DNA of 64,000 nucleotides from Epiperipatus broadwayi (lineage: Eukaryota > Onychophora > Udeonychophora > Euonychophora > Peripatidae). Shown piece by piece: positions 36,781 through 48,200 of the stretch. Each line of letters begins with the position of its first letter. The first letter of the stretch is position 1. Under the pieces are notes generated by a model that saw only the letters and a list, made by a program, of their open reading frames with translations, had not been told where the DNA came from and made no database searches. Position numbers and translations under genes: made by a program. Location of the stretch: positions 8,141,100 to 8,205,099 of the forward strand of contig JAQFVV010000022.1 in assembly GCA_028023455.1 (NCBI GenBank), in the 5' to 3' direction.

Positions 36781-37691
36781 AAATAAAACATTTGTCAGTT
36801 TTTCCCCCTACATAATATTATACAATAAAATAATTGATCACCATATTTAAGCCAAATTAAATCTTTATTTATAAATTTCTGATTCTAAAATTTGGGTTCT
36901 TACTTTTGTCATAAAATAAAAGAACTGGAGATTGGGAAACCATTCTTTTCAAAAAATTATATATTTTGGTTTTTAGAATACTTCTCCAATATTTTATCAG
37001 TATTCTCAGGGAAAATCTAAAAAACATGCTTTAGATTAAGCGATCTTTAAACTTTGGGTTTGGCTTTAGTAGTAGATATATAGGTTATACTTTTGTCATG
37101 GCACATTACAAAAAAAACTTAAAGTGGTTTTAGTTTACATAATCAACATTCATCCATATATCCACAGATACCTGTTTTGATATTTATACTTCAAAAAAGA
37201 TAATTTTTAGAATATTTTTTTTGTCTTTTAGAAAGCCATATATAAGTAAATATGTGGTTTTTTCTCATCATCATTTTATCCAAATATTTTGTAAAATCCC
37301 TTTTCCACAGTAGCTTTTAACATCAGATAAAATATATTTAGGGAAAAAATAATTTATTCTCTTATTAATAAATAAATGAAATAAATAATCATTTGATTTA
37401 TCACTTATAAGTTCATAAAAAGTTTGACAACCAGAAGTGACAACTGAAGCTATGATTCATAGATTTAATCTTCAGAATCTAACAAATACCACTGTACTAA
37501 ATCACACATCAAAATATTAAAAGGTTTTAATCCCAAACAAAAAATTAAACAATATTACACCATATTGTCTTTCAACACCTATGGTATTTTGCAATATCTG
37601 ACATGTTTGGAAAGTATTGTAAATAAATATTTCTGTTTGTGTATGTAGTAGTCTGACAGAAAGTAAATAGAAAAAACCCTAGATAAAGTTA
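36781..37691. other. gene-free AT-rich DNA
   Basis: A weak family C resemblance near 37420-37500. Nothing else supported. Confidence 0.4.
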
Positions 37692-38125
37692 TGTTCTAGA
37701 AAATTAGTAATGCACATAGGCTGATTGTACAAAAGTATGCTAATAAGTAAATTATGCATATGGGAACTAATTAAACCAATGAGGTAAATTAGGCAAAATA
37801 ATTATGTAGAGCAACAAAACTGCAGAATTAGTTTTGTGTGTATACAGTAGCAGTGGTCTGTTTAGTGCAAATTGAGGAGAAGCCACATAGAAAGAAATGC
37901 TATATTAGAGAATATTTAAAGGCAATAAACCTTACGTAATCAATGTGCGTTAAATAAATTTATATTAGAGAATGCAAAAAGCTTTTCTATTAGTAATTGC
38001 TTTTGCATTTGAACTTAAACAAACAGCTAGCAAGCTAGTTGTTATATTAAAGACATATATTTTATTCCACATATAAAGAGTTAATAGACTCTTGTTAAGT
38101 TTTCTTTTGGTTTTGTATTCTAACA
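37692..38125 (+). repeat. LTR 1 of an LTR retrotransposon
   Basis: Begins TGTTCTAG and ends in ..TAACA, the expected TG..CA ends. It matches LTR 2 (38699-39093, opposite strand) and LTR 3 (40573-40853): 'gcagaattagt', 'atacagtagcagtgg', 'attagtaattgcttttg', 'caagctagttgttat' and 'actcttgttaagttttctt'. The polyadenylation signal kept in LTR 3 (AATAAA) reads AATAGA here. Downstream homology to the other two continues for about 20-30 bases past the end. The 90-codon minus-strand frame overlapping it is not a gene. Confidence 0.7.
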
Positions 38126-38698
38126 ATATTTTAGATGGCTGTACAACTATTCCTTTCTCTACAGCTTTGATACATAGTAATGCAGTTTTACTCAGAGATG
38201 TTGGCTGGCACTTACTGTCATTTATACTCCATAACAATTAATCTAGAGGGATATTTTCCAGCTCAGCTCTAATGTCATATTTTTTTCTGAGCATACACAA
38301 CCCCATGTTATAAACTTTTATGCTCTCACATGGTTACTGAAATCTATTTCTGAAGCATAAATGCACTATATATCTAGATATTGTAAGCTTAAAGTGTGTG
38401 AGCTTTAATATTACATAATCAGTTTGCAATCTGTTATACATCTTTAACAAACATCTATGTCAGTGTTGTAACTTTCACTTTATTATCTACCATATTATTA
38501 GCAAACCTGTATCTCTCTTCTTAAGCAATGTGTAACTGTCATTCTACTGCATTGTCAATATCAATTTAGTTATGAAGCTATTGTTGCTATGCCATATGCC
38601 ATGTTATCACTCCTAGTCTGGTTTTGTGAATTGTTAGCTCACACTATTTTTATATACAGAGACAATATTAACATTTACCAGCTGTATACCATCTAAAG
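38126..38698. other. between LTR 1 and LTR 2: unassigned plus LTR 2 leader
   Basis: The right end (about 38630-38698) read on the minus strand matches the bases after LTR 3 (40854-40920), so it is the leader of the element to which LTR 2 belonged. No gag or pol frame between the two. Confidence 0.5.
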
Positions 38699-39093
38699 TG
38701 TTATCAGAATAAGAACATAACACCAAAAGAAAACTTAGCAACAAGACTTTATTAATTCTATATATAAACAACTAAAATACATATCTTCAGCATACAACTA
38801 GTTTGCTTTCTGGTTGTTTAAAATTCAAAGTCAAAAGCAATTACTAATAGAAAATCTTACACATTCCATAATCTACTATATTTATCTGTATGGCTTTTTC
38901 TCAATAAAAACTAAATGGTCCCACTACTACTGTTCACATGCATGACTAATTCTACAGTTTTACTGATTTACATAATTATTTTTAATTTGCATAATTTCCC
39001 TGATCTGTTTAATTAGTCTCAGTATGTATAGTTTAATTATTAGCCTACTTTTGTGCAATCAACATATATGCATTACTAATTCTCTAGAGTGCA
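38699..39093 (-). repeat. LTR 2, opposite orientation
   Basis: The minus-strand sequence begins TGCACTCTAG at 39093 and ends TAACA at 38703-38699. Shared with LTR 1 are the start region 'gaattagtaatgca', 'aattatgcaaatta', 'aacagtagtagtggg' and 'ttaataaagtcttgttg', here with an intact AATAAA. Inverted relative to LTR 1 and LTR 3, so the three cannot all derive from one simple insertion. Confidence 0.7.
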
Positions 39094-39182
39094 TCTTCAT
39101 TCAAAATTTTTCTTTATTTACTTCCTGTCTGACTTTTATATATACAAACATGAAGATTTTATTTACATTAATATATATATAA

Positions 39183-39420
39183 AACAATAAAAATAATAAT
39201 TATAACAGTGACTAACTATTATACACAGCCTCATCAGAAGTACCCTTGGCAGTTGAAGAAAGTTAAATAGTCAACTAAAAGTACTTCTGCAAAGACTGTG
39301 TATAATAATTAATCATCATTATATTTAAGAGGGTTAAGTAATTAACTGAAAGCACTTCTGTGGAGACTGTGAATAATAGTTAATCACTGTTATGTTTATT
39401 ATTTTTATTGTTATTATAAT
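39183..39420. repeat. small three-copy repeat with one copy inverted
   Basis: The block 'cacttctg..gagactgtg.ataatagttaatcactgttatg' lies at about 39350-39400. A direct copy lies at about 39282-39330, and an inverted copy at about 39190-39250 ('aacagtgactaactatta', 'tcatcagaagtac'). Flanking AAT-rich sequence also pairs. Confidence 0.6.
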
Positions 39421-39510
39421 ATTTTTTAATTGAGACATTTTATTTGTATTATATATATATATATCTTGATACTCTACCATATTAATACTAATATAAAGAA
39501 ATTAATTATT

Positions 39511-40161
39511 AGTAATTAGAGGGGATTTGAATCCAGACTTTAAAGCTCTCTTTAGTCATCATCTCCATCTTATATAACCAACACAAATGACCATATACAT
39601 GTGAAAAAAGATAAATGATCTCTAATATACATATTTCATGCTGAACTAGCACTCATCATTTGATCTAGACCATCTCCCTCCCCCCCCCACATATATAATC
39701 AGTGCCCAGTTTATATTAAGGATAGCAGTTCTTCAAACTTTAATGGATAGGCTTCAATCCTCTCCACTCTCCAGTTTTCCATATCATTGAAAGTCTGGTG
39801 GTGGCATATTCAAAGTCCTTGTTTGCTAATTTTGTTGTCATACTCATATAGACTATAAGTCATTCTGACCCTCATGCACTTACCACCAGATTTTCATTGA
39901 TATGGATGGCTGAAGAGTTGGAGAGTAGAGAGGATTGAAACTTTCCCATTCAAATTTGAAGAATTGCTATCTTAATATAAACTGAACATTGATCATATAT
40001 ATGTGTGGGAGATGATGATCTGGACCAACGGATGAGTACTGATTCAGTATGAAATATGTATATTAGCATTTCACATTACATGGTCATGCATATTAGTTGT
40101 ATAAGATGGATTGATGACTAAAGGGAGCTTGAAAGTCTGGATTCAAACCCATCTAATTACA
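39511..40161. repeat. family B inverted pair, copies 6 (-) and 7 (+)
   Basis: Copy 6 reads on the minus strand (39879 to 39511) and copy 7 on the plus strand (39880-40161), with their upstream parts meeting in the middle and the tRNA-promoter-like ends outward ('gggatttgaatccagac' at the left, 'gtctggattcaaaccc' at the right). Copy 7 lacks the first block, 'catgagggtcagaatgac', which copy 6 keeps. A run of C lies inside copy 6 near 39682. Confidence 0.75.
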
Positions 40162-40334
40162 TCTGGATTAAAAGTATATATAGTATACTTGTATTTAAAT
40201 AAATTATTAGTACCAAGTATACTTTTAATGTGTTTGCATCATATTCATGGTTATTATATATATGCACACATTTTAGTCAGGTATTGTGAGGATACTCTGG
40301 AATTATTAGAATAAAACAATTGACTAGGTCATGC

Positions 40335-40545
40335 ACATGATGGTGTACTATGAATCACAATATAGAACAAGCAGCCAAAAGATATAGTGCATGCCAATCT
40401 ACAGCAAAGCTAAGCCCCATGGTCACATCCCACTAAACCATGGTGAAGGATTTATATGTTGATCATGCTGGACCTTTTAATGGGCATATTTTTTTGATTA
40501 TCATTGACTCTTATTCAAATTGGCTGAATGCAGAGCTGTGAAAAA
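40335..40545 (+). pseudogene. Ty3/gypsy-type integrase fragment
   Basis: A frame at 40341-40433 reads MNHNIEQ, then a Cys-containing stretch (SACQ) like the end of an integrase HHCC zinc region. The next frame gives a short 'HP..KPW' segment, and from 40458 to 40538 the first frame continues with VDHAGPF, FLIIIDSYS and NWL. The last part is the start of the catalytic core of LTR-retrotransposon integrases, with the first Asp of the DDE triad in VDHAGPF. Two frame changes and a following stop show decay. LTR 3 begins about 30 bases later, so most of the core and any downstream region are gone. The family assignment rests on motif order and is firm at class level only. Confidence 0.65.
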
Positions 40546-40572
40546 TGCAAATGCAGAGAACAACATAAAAGC

Positions 40573-40853
40573 ATTAAGCAGTTTGAGGAAAATTATGCAA
40601 ATTAGCAGAATTAGTCATATGTGCATATACAGTAGTAGTGGAACTGTTTAATGCATACCGAGAAGCCGTACAGAAAGATATATTAGAATATGCAAGATTT
40701 TCTATTTGTAATTGCTTTAGCGTCTGAACTTTGAACAGCCTGCAAACAAGCTAGTTGTTATACTGAAGATATATATTTTAGTTATACATATATAGAGTTA
40801 ATAAACTCTTGTTATGTTTTTTTTCTGGTGTTACGAGTTTATTTCTATTAACA
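40573..40853 (+). repeat. LTR 3 (5'-truncated) with leader to about 40920
   Basis: Lacks roughly the first 80 bases present in LTR 1, then follows it to TAACA at 40849-40853, with AATAAA at about 40799-40804. The 65 bases after it ('gatggcaatacagttgg' and on) match the minus-strand sequence beyond LTR 2, so this LTR faces an internal leader. Together with the integrase piece before it, that suggests two element copies in series or a tandem LTR-internal arrangement. Confidence 0.65.
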
Positions 40854-41243
40854 TTTTGATGGCAATACAGTTGGAAAATGTCGATATTGCTCTTGTATAT
40901 TCCATATTCATGAAATCTCTCGTGAGTTAAGATTTTTTATATGGTGATGAACAATTAGTATATCAAGGTTAGAAAAAATAAATACTAATACATTAAGTAA
41001 TTTCTCATTATAAATTTTAAATCTAGTTATTTAAACATACTCATAAAATTCGAGAACAAAGTTCAATTCTTCTCTCAATTTCTCGAGCTAATAGTTTTTT
41101 TCTTCCTTTTCCCCTTGCTTTCGATTTCTTACCAAGGGGTTAAATCTGTTATAGTATTAATAAAATGCAAAAAATGTATTGATGTTTATTAAATGATTTT
41201 TTTTCTCTTTATTATTATATTTTATAAATGAGAAAATTGTCTT

Positions 41244-41320
41244 GCATTGGTGGTCGAGAGGTCAGCGCGACTGCCTTGCACTAGCAGGCAGTTGCCCGGG
41301 TTCGCGTCCCGGCCGATGCT
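41244..41320 (+). tRNA. tRNA-like sequence (Gly-like body), probably a pseudogene or SINE head
   Basis: The 77 bases fold as three good arms. A 7-bp acceptor (GCATTGG with CCGATGC) holds one G-T pair. A 4-bp D stem (GTCG with CGAC) has an 11-base loop containing GG. A perfect 5-bp T stem (CCGGG with CCCGG) closes a TTCGCGT loop. The acceptor and T arm resemble animal tRNA-Gly. The anticodon arm is abnormal: a 5-bp stem (TGCCT with AGGCA) closes a 9-base loop, so no anticodon can be assigned safely. It is followed within ten bases by an A run of about 14 and not by the T run that ends Pol III genes. That points to a reverse-transcribed copy or a SINE head, though a functional tRNA with an odd arm is not excluded. 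Confidence 0.6.
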
Positions 41321-42756
41321 ATGACACTTAAAAAAAAAAAAAGATTAAAAATAAATGTGCGCGCGCATGCATACGGAAAAACAAATACGCTTAAATTGGC
41401 TAAATTTGCGTAATTATTTAATTTTCAAACAAATTCGAAACACTTATCCAAGAGAAGCGATTATCATATTATCGTTTTAAACTAGTGTTTTTCTTTACTA
41501 TAAGATATTTGACTTTTCATCTTTTTATTTTTAGTTTCTTCTGAAAAATATTGTTTTGTTATTTCAACAGCCAGTATATTGTTCTTTTGAAGAAATAGGT
41601 CAGGTGTCTTTCTGTTCTTTACAAAAGATGCTTAAATTTTTTTATTCTTTGGTAAACGCCTTCCTAGCTTGTTCTAAAATTAAATAAAATCAATTCAAAG
41701 TTTTTGAAACCGAAGAAAGCCAGAAAACTTAATTATCGGATTGATAATGGTTGTTTTTGAAAATTGTAAACAGTTTTAAAATTAATTCAAAGTGCTGGAA
41801 TATTAACATTGTAATAATACATCTGTCATCATCATTCATCATTAGCAGCCACAGATAAGTATGGATATTCGGATTCTAAAAGAAAAAAAAACAAAGTATG
41901 GCAATGAAAAAAACCGTAGAAATGGGTTTTATGCTGTTGATACAAACTAACCAATAAAATAAAAAAAATCGAATGGTTTATGGTTCAGGAGTTCATAAGT
42001 GGTTTGAGCATCGTAAAACACAGAGATGAGCCAGAATTTATGAACTATGGACTCCAGAGTTTGATAACCATAGAAGCCATTCTAATTAGTGAATTATAAA
42101 GACATCAACATGCATTGCATACTGGTCTTTAATCTCTCTATTTGATACCTTATGATGATGCTTTTTAATATCTTGCCTATTTGTGTAGCTCTGTATTGCA
42201 ATCTATTTTAACTGCATCCTCTCAATGAAACCAATGAATATTGTACATCTTTACATTGTGTGTGGTGTGTGTTTTAGATATTTTTTCTACAGAAAAATGG
42301 AGTTTATCTTTTGAATCTATTGTCATTCATCTACTTTATATGTTTCAATAAATATGTGGTTTTACAATTAAAAAATCAGTACTACTTCCTGCATGCTGAA
42401 AAAATTATCTGTTGATCTTAGAATCTTAGAACATTCTTAAATGAACTGAATTAAATCATTTAAACCAGCATCATCATATAATATTTCTGCAGTGTAATTT
42501 TCACTGCACTACTCTTAGACAAGGTAGAGACTCCACATAGAACACCTTGTAGAAGGGTGTAATCATAAACATAATTCCCAAAATAGGCACATTTAAGGCT
42601 GAAAAATCACTCATCAGTTAGCCCTGATCACAATCTCTTACACATATTTTTATCATTGTTCAGTATATATAGATAACAAGTTATTACAGTTTAATTGATA
42701 ATTGTCAAACTTCCCACCCTCACAACTTTGACACAACCCATTTAATCGAAGTATAT
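41321..42756. repeat. AT-rich DNA with a family C fragment
   Basis: Around 41975-42065 there is a family C match ('caggagttcataag', 'atgaactatggactccag'). A short alternating GC/AT stretch 'tgcgcgcgcatgcata' at 41358 follows the tRNA-like sequence. No genes. Confidence 0.4.
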
Positions 42757-43035
42757 TAATATTTTTATTAGTCATTAATTAGACTAGAAAATATCCACTT
42801 AATGAATAATAATATTTCTGTAATGTAATTTTCACTTCATAAAAAAAGAACTAGTTTCCATATCTTGCCATATTGTTTATGATTACAACTCTCCAAAAGG
42901 TGTTAAAACTGGATAACAACCATTACATACCTTGCATAAAAGTGGTATAGTGAAAATTACTCAACAGAAATATTATTCATTAAGTGGATAATCTTTAGCC
43001 TAATGAATGACTAATAAAAATTATTAGCATCACAT
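42757..43035. repeat. inverted repeat with arms of about 85 bp
   Basis: The left arm (42757-42840) and right arm (42948-43035) pair over 'tttttattagtcatt', 'atccacttaatgaataat' and 'aatttctgt.atgtaattttcact' blocks, with a loop of about 110 bases. Just upstream, 42705-42770 has a counterpart at 63466-63560 ('gtgtcaaactttc', 'cactcacaactctg'), so part of this unit is an interspersed repeat. Confidence 0.65.
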
Positions 43036-44869
43036 ATATATTATGCTACTAAAAAGTGTAAAATGTTTGAAGAGGTTGATGATGAAAGAAGAAAAGAGTA
43101 ATCAGCAATGAGAATCCAAATTAATATGACAAGATCAGCTCTCCAATTTAGCATCATCTACTTTATGCTCGAGTAATTATTGATGACCAGATGCATTTAA
43201 ATCCCTCATCCTTATATCTGGTTCTGGATTTTGCTTTTATTTTATTATATCTGTTAATTAATAATTAGATGCAAAAATGGAGAGCTGAAATTTGTCTTAT
43301 CATATTGCAGTGATAGAGAATTAAATGATTATTATTACCACTATTCATTTGATATCATCTAATAATAACATCATTAATTAAAGTTTAATTTTTCTCTCTA
43401 CGATTTATTTATTTTTACTTTGGCTCCGTCTTTGGTTATTCTATCTATGTATTTTTATTTATTTATTGTTATTTTTTGGGTTATCATTTATTTATGTTAC
43501 TGCATTTTATATTCTTTGGTTAATTAATATGGTTTCACTTTAAGATTAATAATTTACAAAGCACTAAAAAGTGTAATAATTACGATATATTTACATGATT
43601 TGACTGCCATTCTTTTGCACTCCTTTTCATAACAACTACCCTCAAAACAAGTGAAAATGAAGAAGATAATCTTGTTTGGTTATTTTTGCATCAGCCATCA
43701 CAGTGTTAAAAAAATACATAGACTGTAATTTACATAGAAAAGCTCATTTATGGAAAAGTTACACTGTTTAGAAAAATCAGATCAGTTGTTTATTATTGAT
43801 TCATAACTATGTACAAAACATAAGGGTAAATTATCCTCAAAACAAATATCAGCACATAAACAAAGGCAGGAAATTTAATGGCATTGTCTTAAAACACTGA
43901 AATGAATAATTTGTACAATTTTTGTTTTTTATAAATTGTTGTTGCTGTGTATGTTTGATGGTATATTATGGTGTTGGAGAAATAGATGCTTAAGCCTACG
44001 TCTATATGAATTATGGCTCCAATTCTACCATTTATGATACAGCAATTTCATATAAACTCTGGAACAATAAATTATTTGATTGTTTACCTTTTTTATATAA
44101 AAAGTGTTGTACATGCAAGGGGGGAGGGTACTTGTATAATAAAATAAAGTAAAAAACATTAGTATTGTCCAATAAACAAGAAGATTAAGAAGTCACAGCA
44201 AAGTCACTCTGCTATATCTAGCACGATTTTGAAAAATAATATTTATATGTAATAATCTTGTTTGTATAATGGCATTTAACTCTTTTTGCTCTGTATACTG
44301 TTCTAGTTTCACACTCTGCCATATTATATAATTTTAGCAATAAGTATTACACTCATTATTTATTTGTTTGAATTGAACTGGCCCCAAAGTGCAATGTCAA
44401 AATAAGATATAAAAGTGCTTCCTTTATATGATAAAATAAAAATAATTTATTTAGCTTGGAAAACAAAGTCTTTAGCTGAAGGTGGTAGGGTATTCAATAA
44501 GAACAGATTTTCAATTCATAAAAACAGTTAATGCTAGAATTATTTACATTTTTAAAACTTCTGAAGTCACACCATCAGTAGATAGATATTTGGTGAAGAG
44601 TGAACATGGATTAAGTTTGTGGATGATATGAACAGAAGCAGTAAACATTAATTAGTAATGTAGTGTCAAGAAACATTGATTCTAATAAGAAGACTTTAGC
44701 AAAGGATCCATTGAAAAGAGTGGTGTCAAATCATTTACTACAAGTAATGGAAAGGTATGTAGGAGTCATAAATGAGTAAAAATTTTAAAATGCCATATAT
44801 GCATCAAACTTTTTGATTTTATCAAATAATTTTAGCACAAATGAAAAATAAAATTAGAAATTTTTATTT
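43036..44869. other. gene-free AT-rich DNA
   Basis: No frame or repeat that I can assign. Confidence 0.45.
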
Positions 44870-45535
44870 AATTAAAACTGTATTTTCATTTGGGTGCTCC
44901 CAAGTTCATTTCCATTTAGTATCTTTCTAAAGAAAGATTTCATAATATAAAGTTTTTCTTTTTCTCTGAATTCAAGTCTGAGTCCTCTCTCATTTTTATC
45001 ACCATAATCAAATTTACCAACAACACTTTCATCTTTCAATAATTTGCCAATTCTAACATTAAAGTTTCCCATGACAATTTTAAAATGTTGTTTGGCTTGA
45101 TCAAAAGCCTTTTTTATAACTATACATAAACCATCTGTTTCTTCCCTACAATGAAAACATGTTGGGGCATACATCTGAATTACATGCATTTGGTATCTTC
45201 CATTGAGTTAAAGAACTAATTTTGCCACTATTCCACAATGTTGTTCTTTCACTTTTTATTTATAATAAATTCTATTTCATTCATGCTTCCAATATTTGTG
45301 CCTTTGTACTATAGTATGTGTCCATTTTTAAAAATCAATTGACTCTTCACTTTTTCTTTTAATTTCACCAAGTCCAACAATGTTCCATTTAATATTAGAC
45401 AGTTTTTCTTCCAATTCATGTAATTTTATTTTACTTGAGGGTGATCTGTGGTTATAAGTACTTAAATAAAAGATCATCATAATATGATAACCTGTATCCA
45501 TAATCAAAGGATTCTTAGCACTCTCCATCTTAGGC
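44870..45535 (-). pseudogene. RTE-type LINE endonuclease fragment
   Basis: On the minus strand two frames carry pieces of an apurinic-type endonuclease in the right order. 45528-45328 has LHELEEKLSNIKWNIVGL and GEIKRK, the N-terminal strand and Glu segment. After a broken stretch, 45189-44872 has VIQMYAPT, REETD, VMGNFNVRIG (GDFN with Asp to Asn) and KNERG. These are typical of the RTE/BovB group often annotated as craniofacial-development-protein-2-like. The stop between the pieces, the GNFN change and the loss of everything after 44872 make it inactive. The RTE-type RT piece at 59600-60960 is a separate fragment. Confidence 0.75.
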
Positions 45536-47755
45536 TGCCAAACATTTCCTTGGCTGGAAACTTTATAGCCTCCTGAGAATAAAGAATATAAATTAATTTT
45601 GTCTGTGATGATTGTAAATATCTATTTTTTAAAAGCCAATTGATATTTCAATTAAGATCTATCAATCAATTGAGTAAAAAGTCCAAGTTAAAAAGCAAAT
45701 AAATTTACCGCACTGGCTGATGTGTGTTAGTGAGCATCCATTCCATATTATACTCTATGAATAATCATATAATAATAACAGCTGCAACATGAATGCATGA
45801 AATGGACATTAGCAATATTCTTTTGTTTGGTTCCTTTAAGGTCTCAAAGGGAAATCAATGGTTTCCTTTCAGTTAACACCAAACTTCTTTCTGCGTTCCA
45901 AAATAATCACATTTTAAACTATATTATAACAATATATTATATAAATAATATTGATAACAAATAATTTATTAATAGCTCTTTATTTTTGTGCTTCAATTGT
46001 GGTTACATTGTTTTTCTTGGAAATTCTGAACTATGCATTTTGAAAAAAAAAAAAAAAAACATTTCGAGGTCAGATATATATAGTTAACCAATAACTCACT
46101 AAAATATATAATTGTGTAATTTATATTCGGTTTACAATTAATAAATATATTAAAAAAATAATTAATTATTTTGCAAAAACTAAAAATAAATATTTTTTTA
46201 AATGAGTATTTTAAATTTATTTTGTATGATAAAGGCTGATCTTTAATGTATTAAAATTTAATGTAAATAAATGTGAAACAAATGAACAATGTCTTAGAGG
46301 CAATTTTTGTAGTTATGCTATACTGTACATCACATGATAGTGTGTATCCGCTAAAAATTTGCATCTCTGTGTTAGATATAGTTGTTAGAATATAAAGGAA
46401 AACGAAAATTATGATATATGAAAATGGTATCTAAATGTATAAAAATATCTATTATATTCGTTTCACAATAAATTTTTTAAATAGCTTTAAAATTATAAAA
46501 TCTGGCTAACATCCGACACTTTCTTGGCTGATATTATTTCTTTAAGTTATATTGTAAGAAATGAATAAAGTCAGTGGCAAATGCACTAAGTTTAAATTTC
46601 ATCAACAGTTTTTTGCTAATTAATATGTGAAAAATAATTAAATATAGCTCAGTATTGATCTACAATTTACAAAGTATGACTTAGGGTCAATTTTAGTACA
46701 CAATTTTGCGTTCTTTTGCATTAATTTTATAAAGTAAACAAATGTGGTCAATTACAACTAATATTCAATTTAACATAAAATTTAATGGAATGGAAATATT
46801 GAACTTCAACATCATGTGATTTTCCAACAGCTGGTTATAGCATTACTTTTTTATGCATAGGTTAGTTATATAAATGTGTAAAACAGTAAACTATTGACCT
46901 TGGGTAACTACGTATTTATTAAGTATTTTATTAACAAAGTATTATATGATCCTCTTTGCTTATACTTTGTAAAAAGAATTCATATGTATACACACACACA
47001 TCTCAGAGACATATATTGTAAATTTGAGTAATCAATGGGCACTAGATAATAGTGTTATATTTACATCTCAAACTAATTTCTAATTATTAATTTTTGGGAG
47101 GTTTTAGTGATTGAGTAAATTACTACTTGTAAAAGCATTTGTTGATTGTAAAAAAAAAAAGGCACATGATGTTTTGTTGGTATATTTAACCCTAGCTAGG
47201 TAAAATATATCTGTATTTCAGATAAAACCAAAATCACTATACAAATCTATATAACTATACAAATCTATATAACTATACAAATAAATTAGCTTAAGTTTAA
47301 AACTTTAGATGTTTTAGAATTTCAGGCAATTAGCCTGATAGTATAAAAAAGTTAAAGATGGCTACTGGATGTTTAGGAGCAAATAGTTCAAAAATTCTTC
47401 TGATAAAAGCCCATAGCCCAAAACTAGTCTGAGCATATGAATAAAATAATATGCCCAGAGTTATTAATTTTCAAAACTATAGTAAATGATTCTAAAATAG
47501 AGTAAATTATTACTTCTAAATGAATAAAATTGTAAAGCTAAATACATTCAAACATTTGCAGGCTTTCCATAGAAAGATACAATTATCATTTAGCTAAATT
47601 TAAATCACTTTATAAAGTGTTTGTCTTAGATTTTATTAATGGATTCTGAATGCAAGATGTTACAATATAAATAAGTGAATGGTTTTCCTGAAGGTTTGTG
47701 ATGATAGTATTCTAGTTGTATTTTTATATTGGACGATTTCCATCATCTAATTATG
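45536..47755. other. gene-free AT-rich DNA with short repeats
   Basis: A 19-base tandem ('ctatacaaatctatataa') lies at 47238-47282. The piece 47015-47135 ('gtaatcaatgggcacta') resembles 60930-61070. The stretch 47340-47440 has a distant family A resemblance ('gatggctactggatg', 'aaaactagtctgag'). No gene. Confidence 0.45.
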
Positions 47756-48079
47756 TGTGTTGAATGTCTTTAGAAAAATTCAATTTTATTTAAATATTCC
47801 AAATACATTCAACTGCTAGTAATATCACAGCAAACAAGTTAGTATATGCACCAACTGTTAGTAATATCACAGCAAACAGGGTAGTATAAGCACTAACTGT
47901 TAGTAATATAAACAGGTTAGTATATGCACAATGTTTCAAGAGGTATTATTCTTCCCTCTTCTTCAAGTGTTGCTGGCCTGACCAGTCTGACAGTACTAGC
48001 ATGACATTTGAACCTGGGTTCTTAGATTCTTGATTATTGAATTTTAAGGTAACACTCTAACCAATTGAGCCATCCTGCC
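47756..48079 (-). mobile_element. tRNA-derived SINE (SINE G), copy 1
   Basis: On the minus strand the element starts GGCAGGATGGCTCAATTGG at 48079, a clear Pol III A box, with a B box 'ggttcaaatg' about 45 bases later. A tRNA-unrelated body follows ('ctggtcaggccagcaac', 'gaagagggaagaataat'). A 42-base module with 'ttactaacagttagtgc..atactaac' is then repeated three times (plus-strand starts 47811, 47853 and 47895; the third is shortened by several bases). The end holds 'ttgaatgtatttgg' and 'aaattttatttaaatattcc'-type A/T-rich sequence. Bodies without heads occur at 23720 and 35195. A LINE partner for its tail cannot be named from this window. Confidence 0.75.
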
Positions 48080-48087
48080 AAAGTGAA

Positions 48088-48200
48088 TAGTTTATTGCTC
48101 AGGAATTTATAAGATGGTCAAGCATCAGAAACTGGAGGCAGAGTCCATAGAATTCACCATTTTATCATAGTGCTAAACCATATGGGGATAAATATAATCA
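48088..48200 (+). repeat. family C repeat
   Basis: Starts 'gtttattgctcaggaattt', as does the copy at 63777, and follows with 'catcagaaactgga' and 'agtccatagaattcacca'. It adjoins the SINE G head. Confidence 0.55.

Noticed and set aside
37965-38237. 90-codon minus-strand frame
   Set aside because: Lies across LTR 1 on the opposite strand; composition and position show it is a by-product.
47811-47930. CRISPR-like array
   Set aside because: The three 42-base units are contiguous without spacers and lie inside a tRNA-derived SINE.
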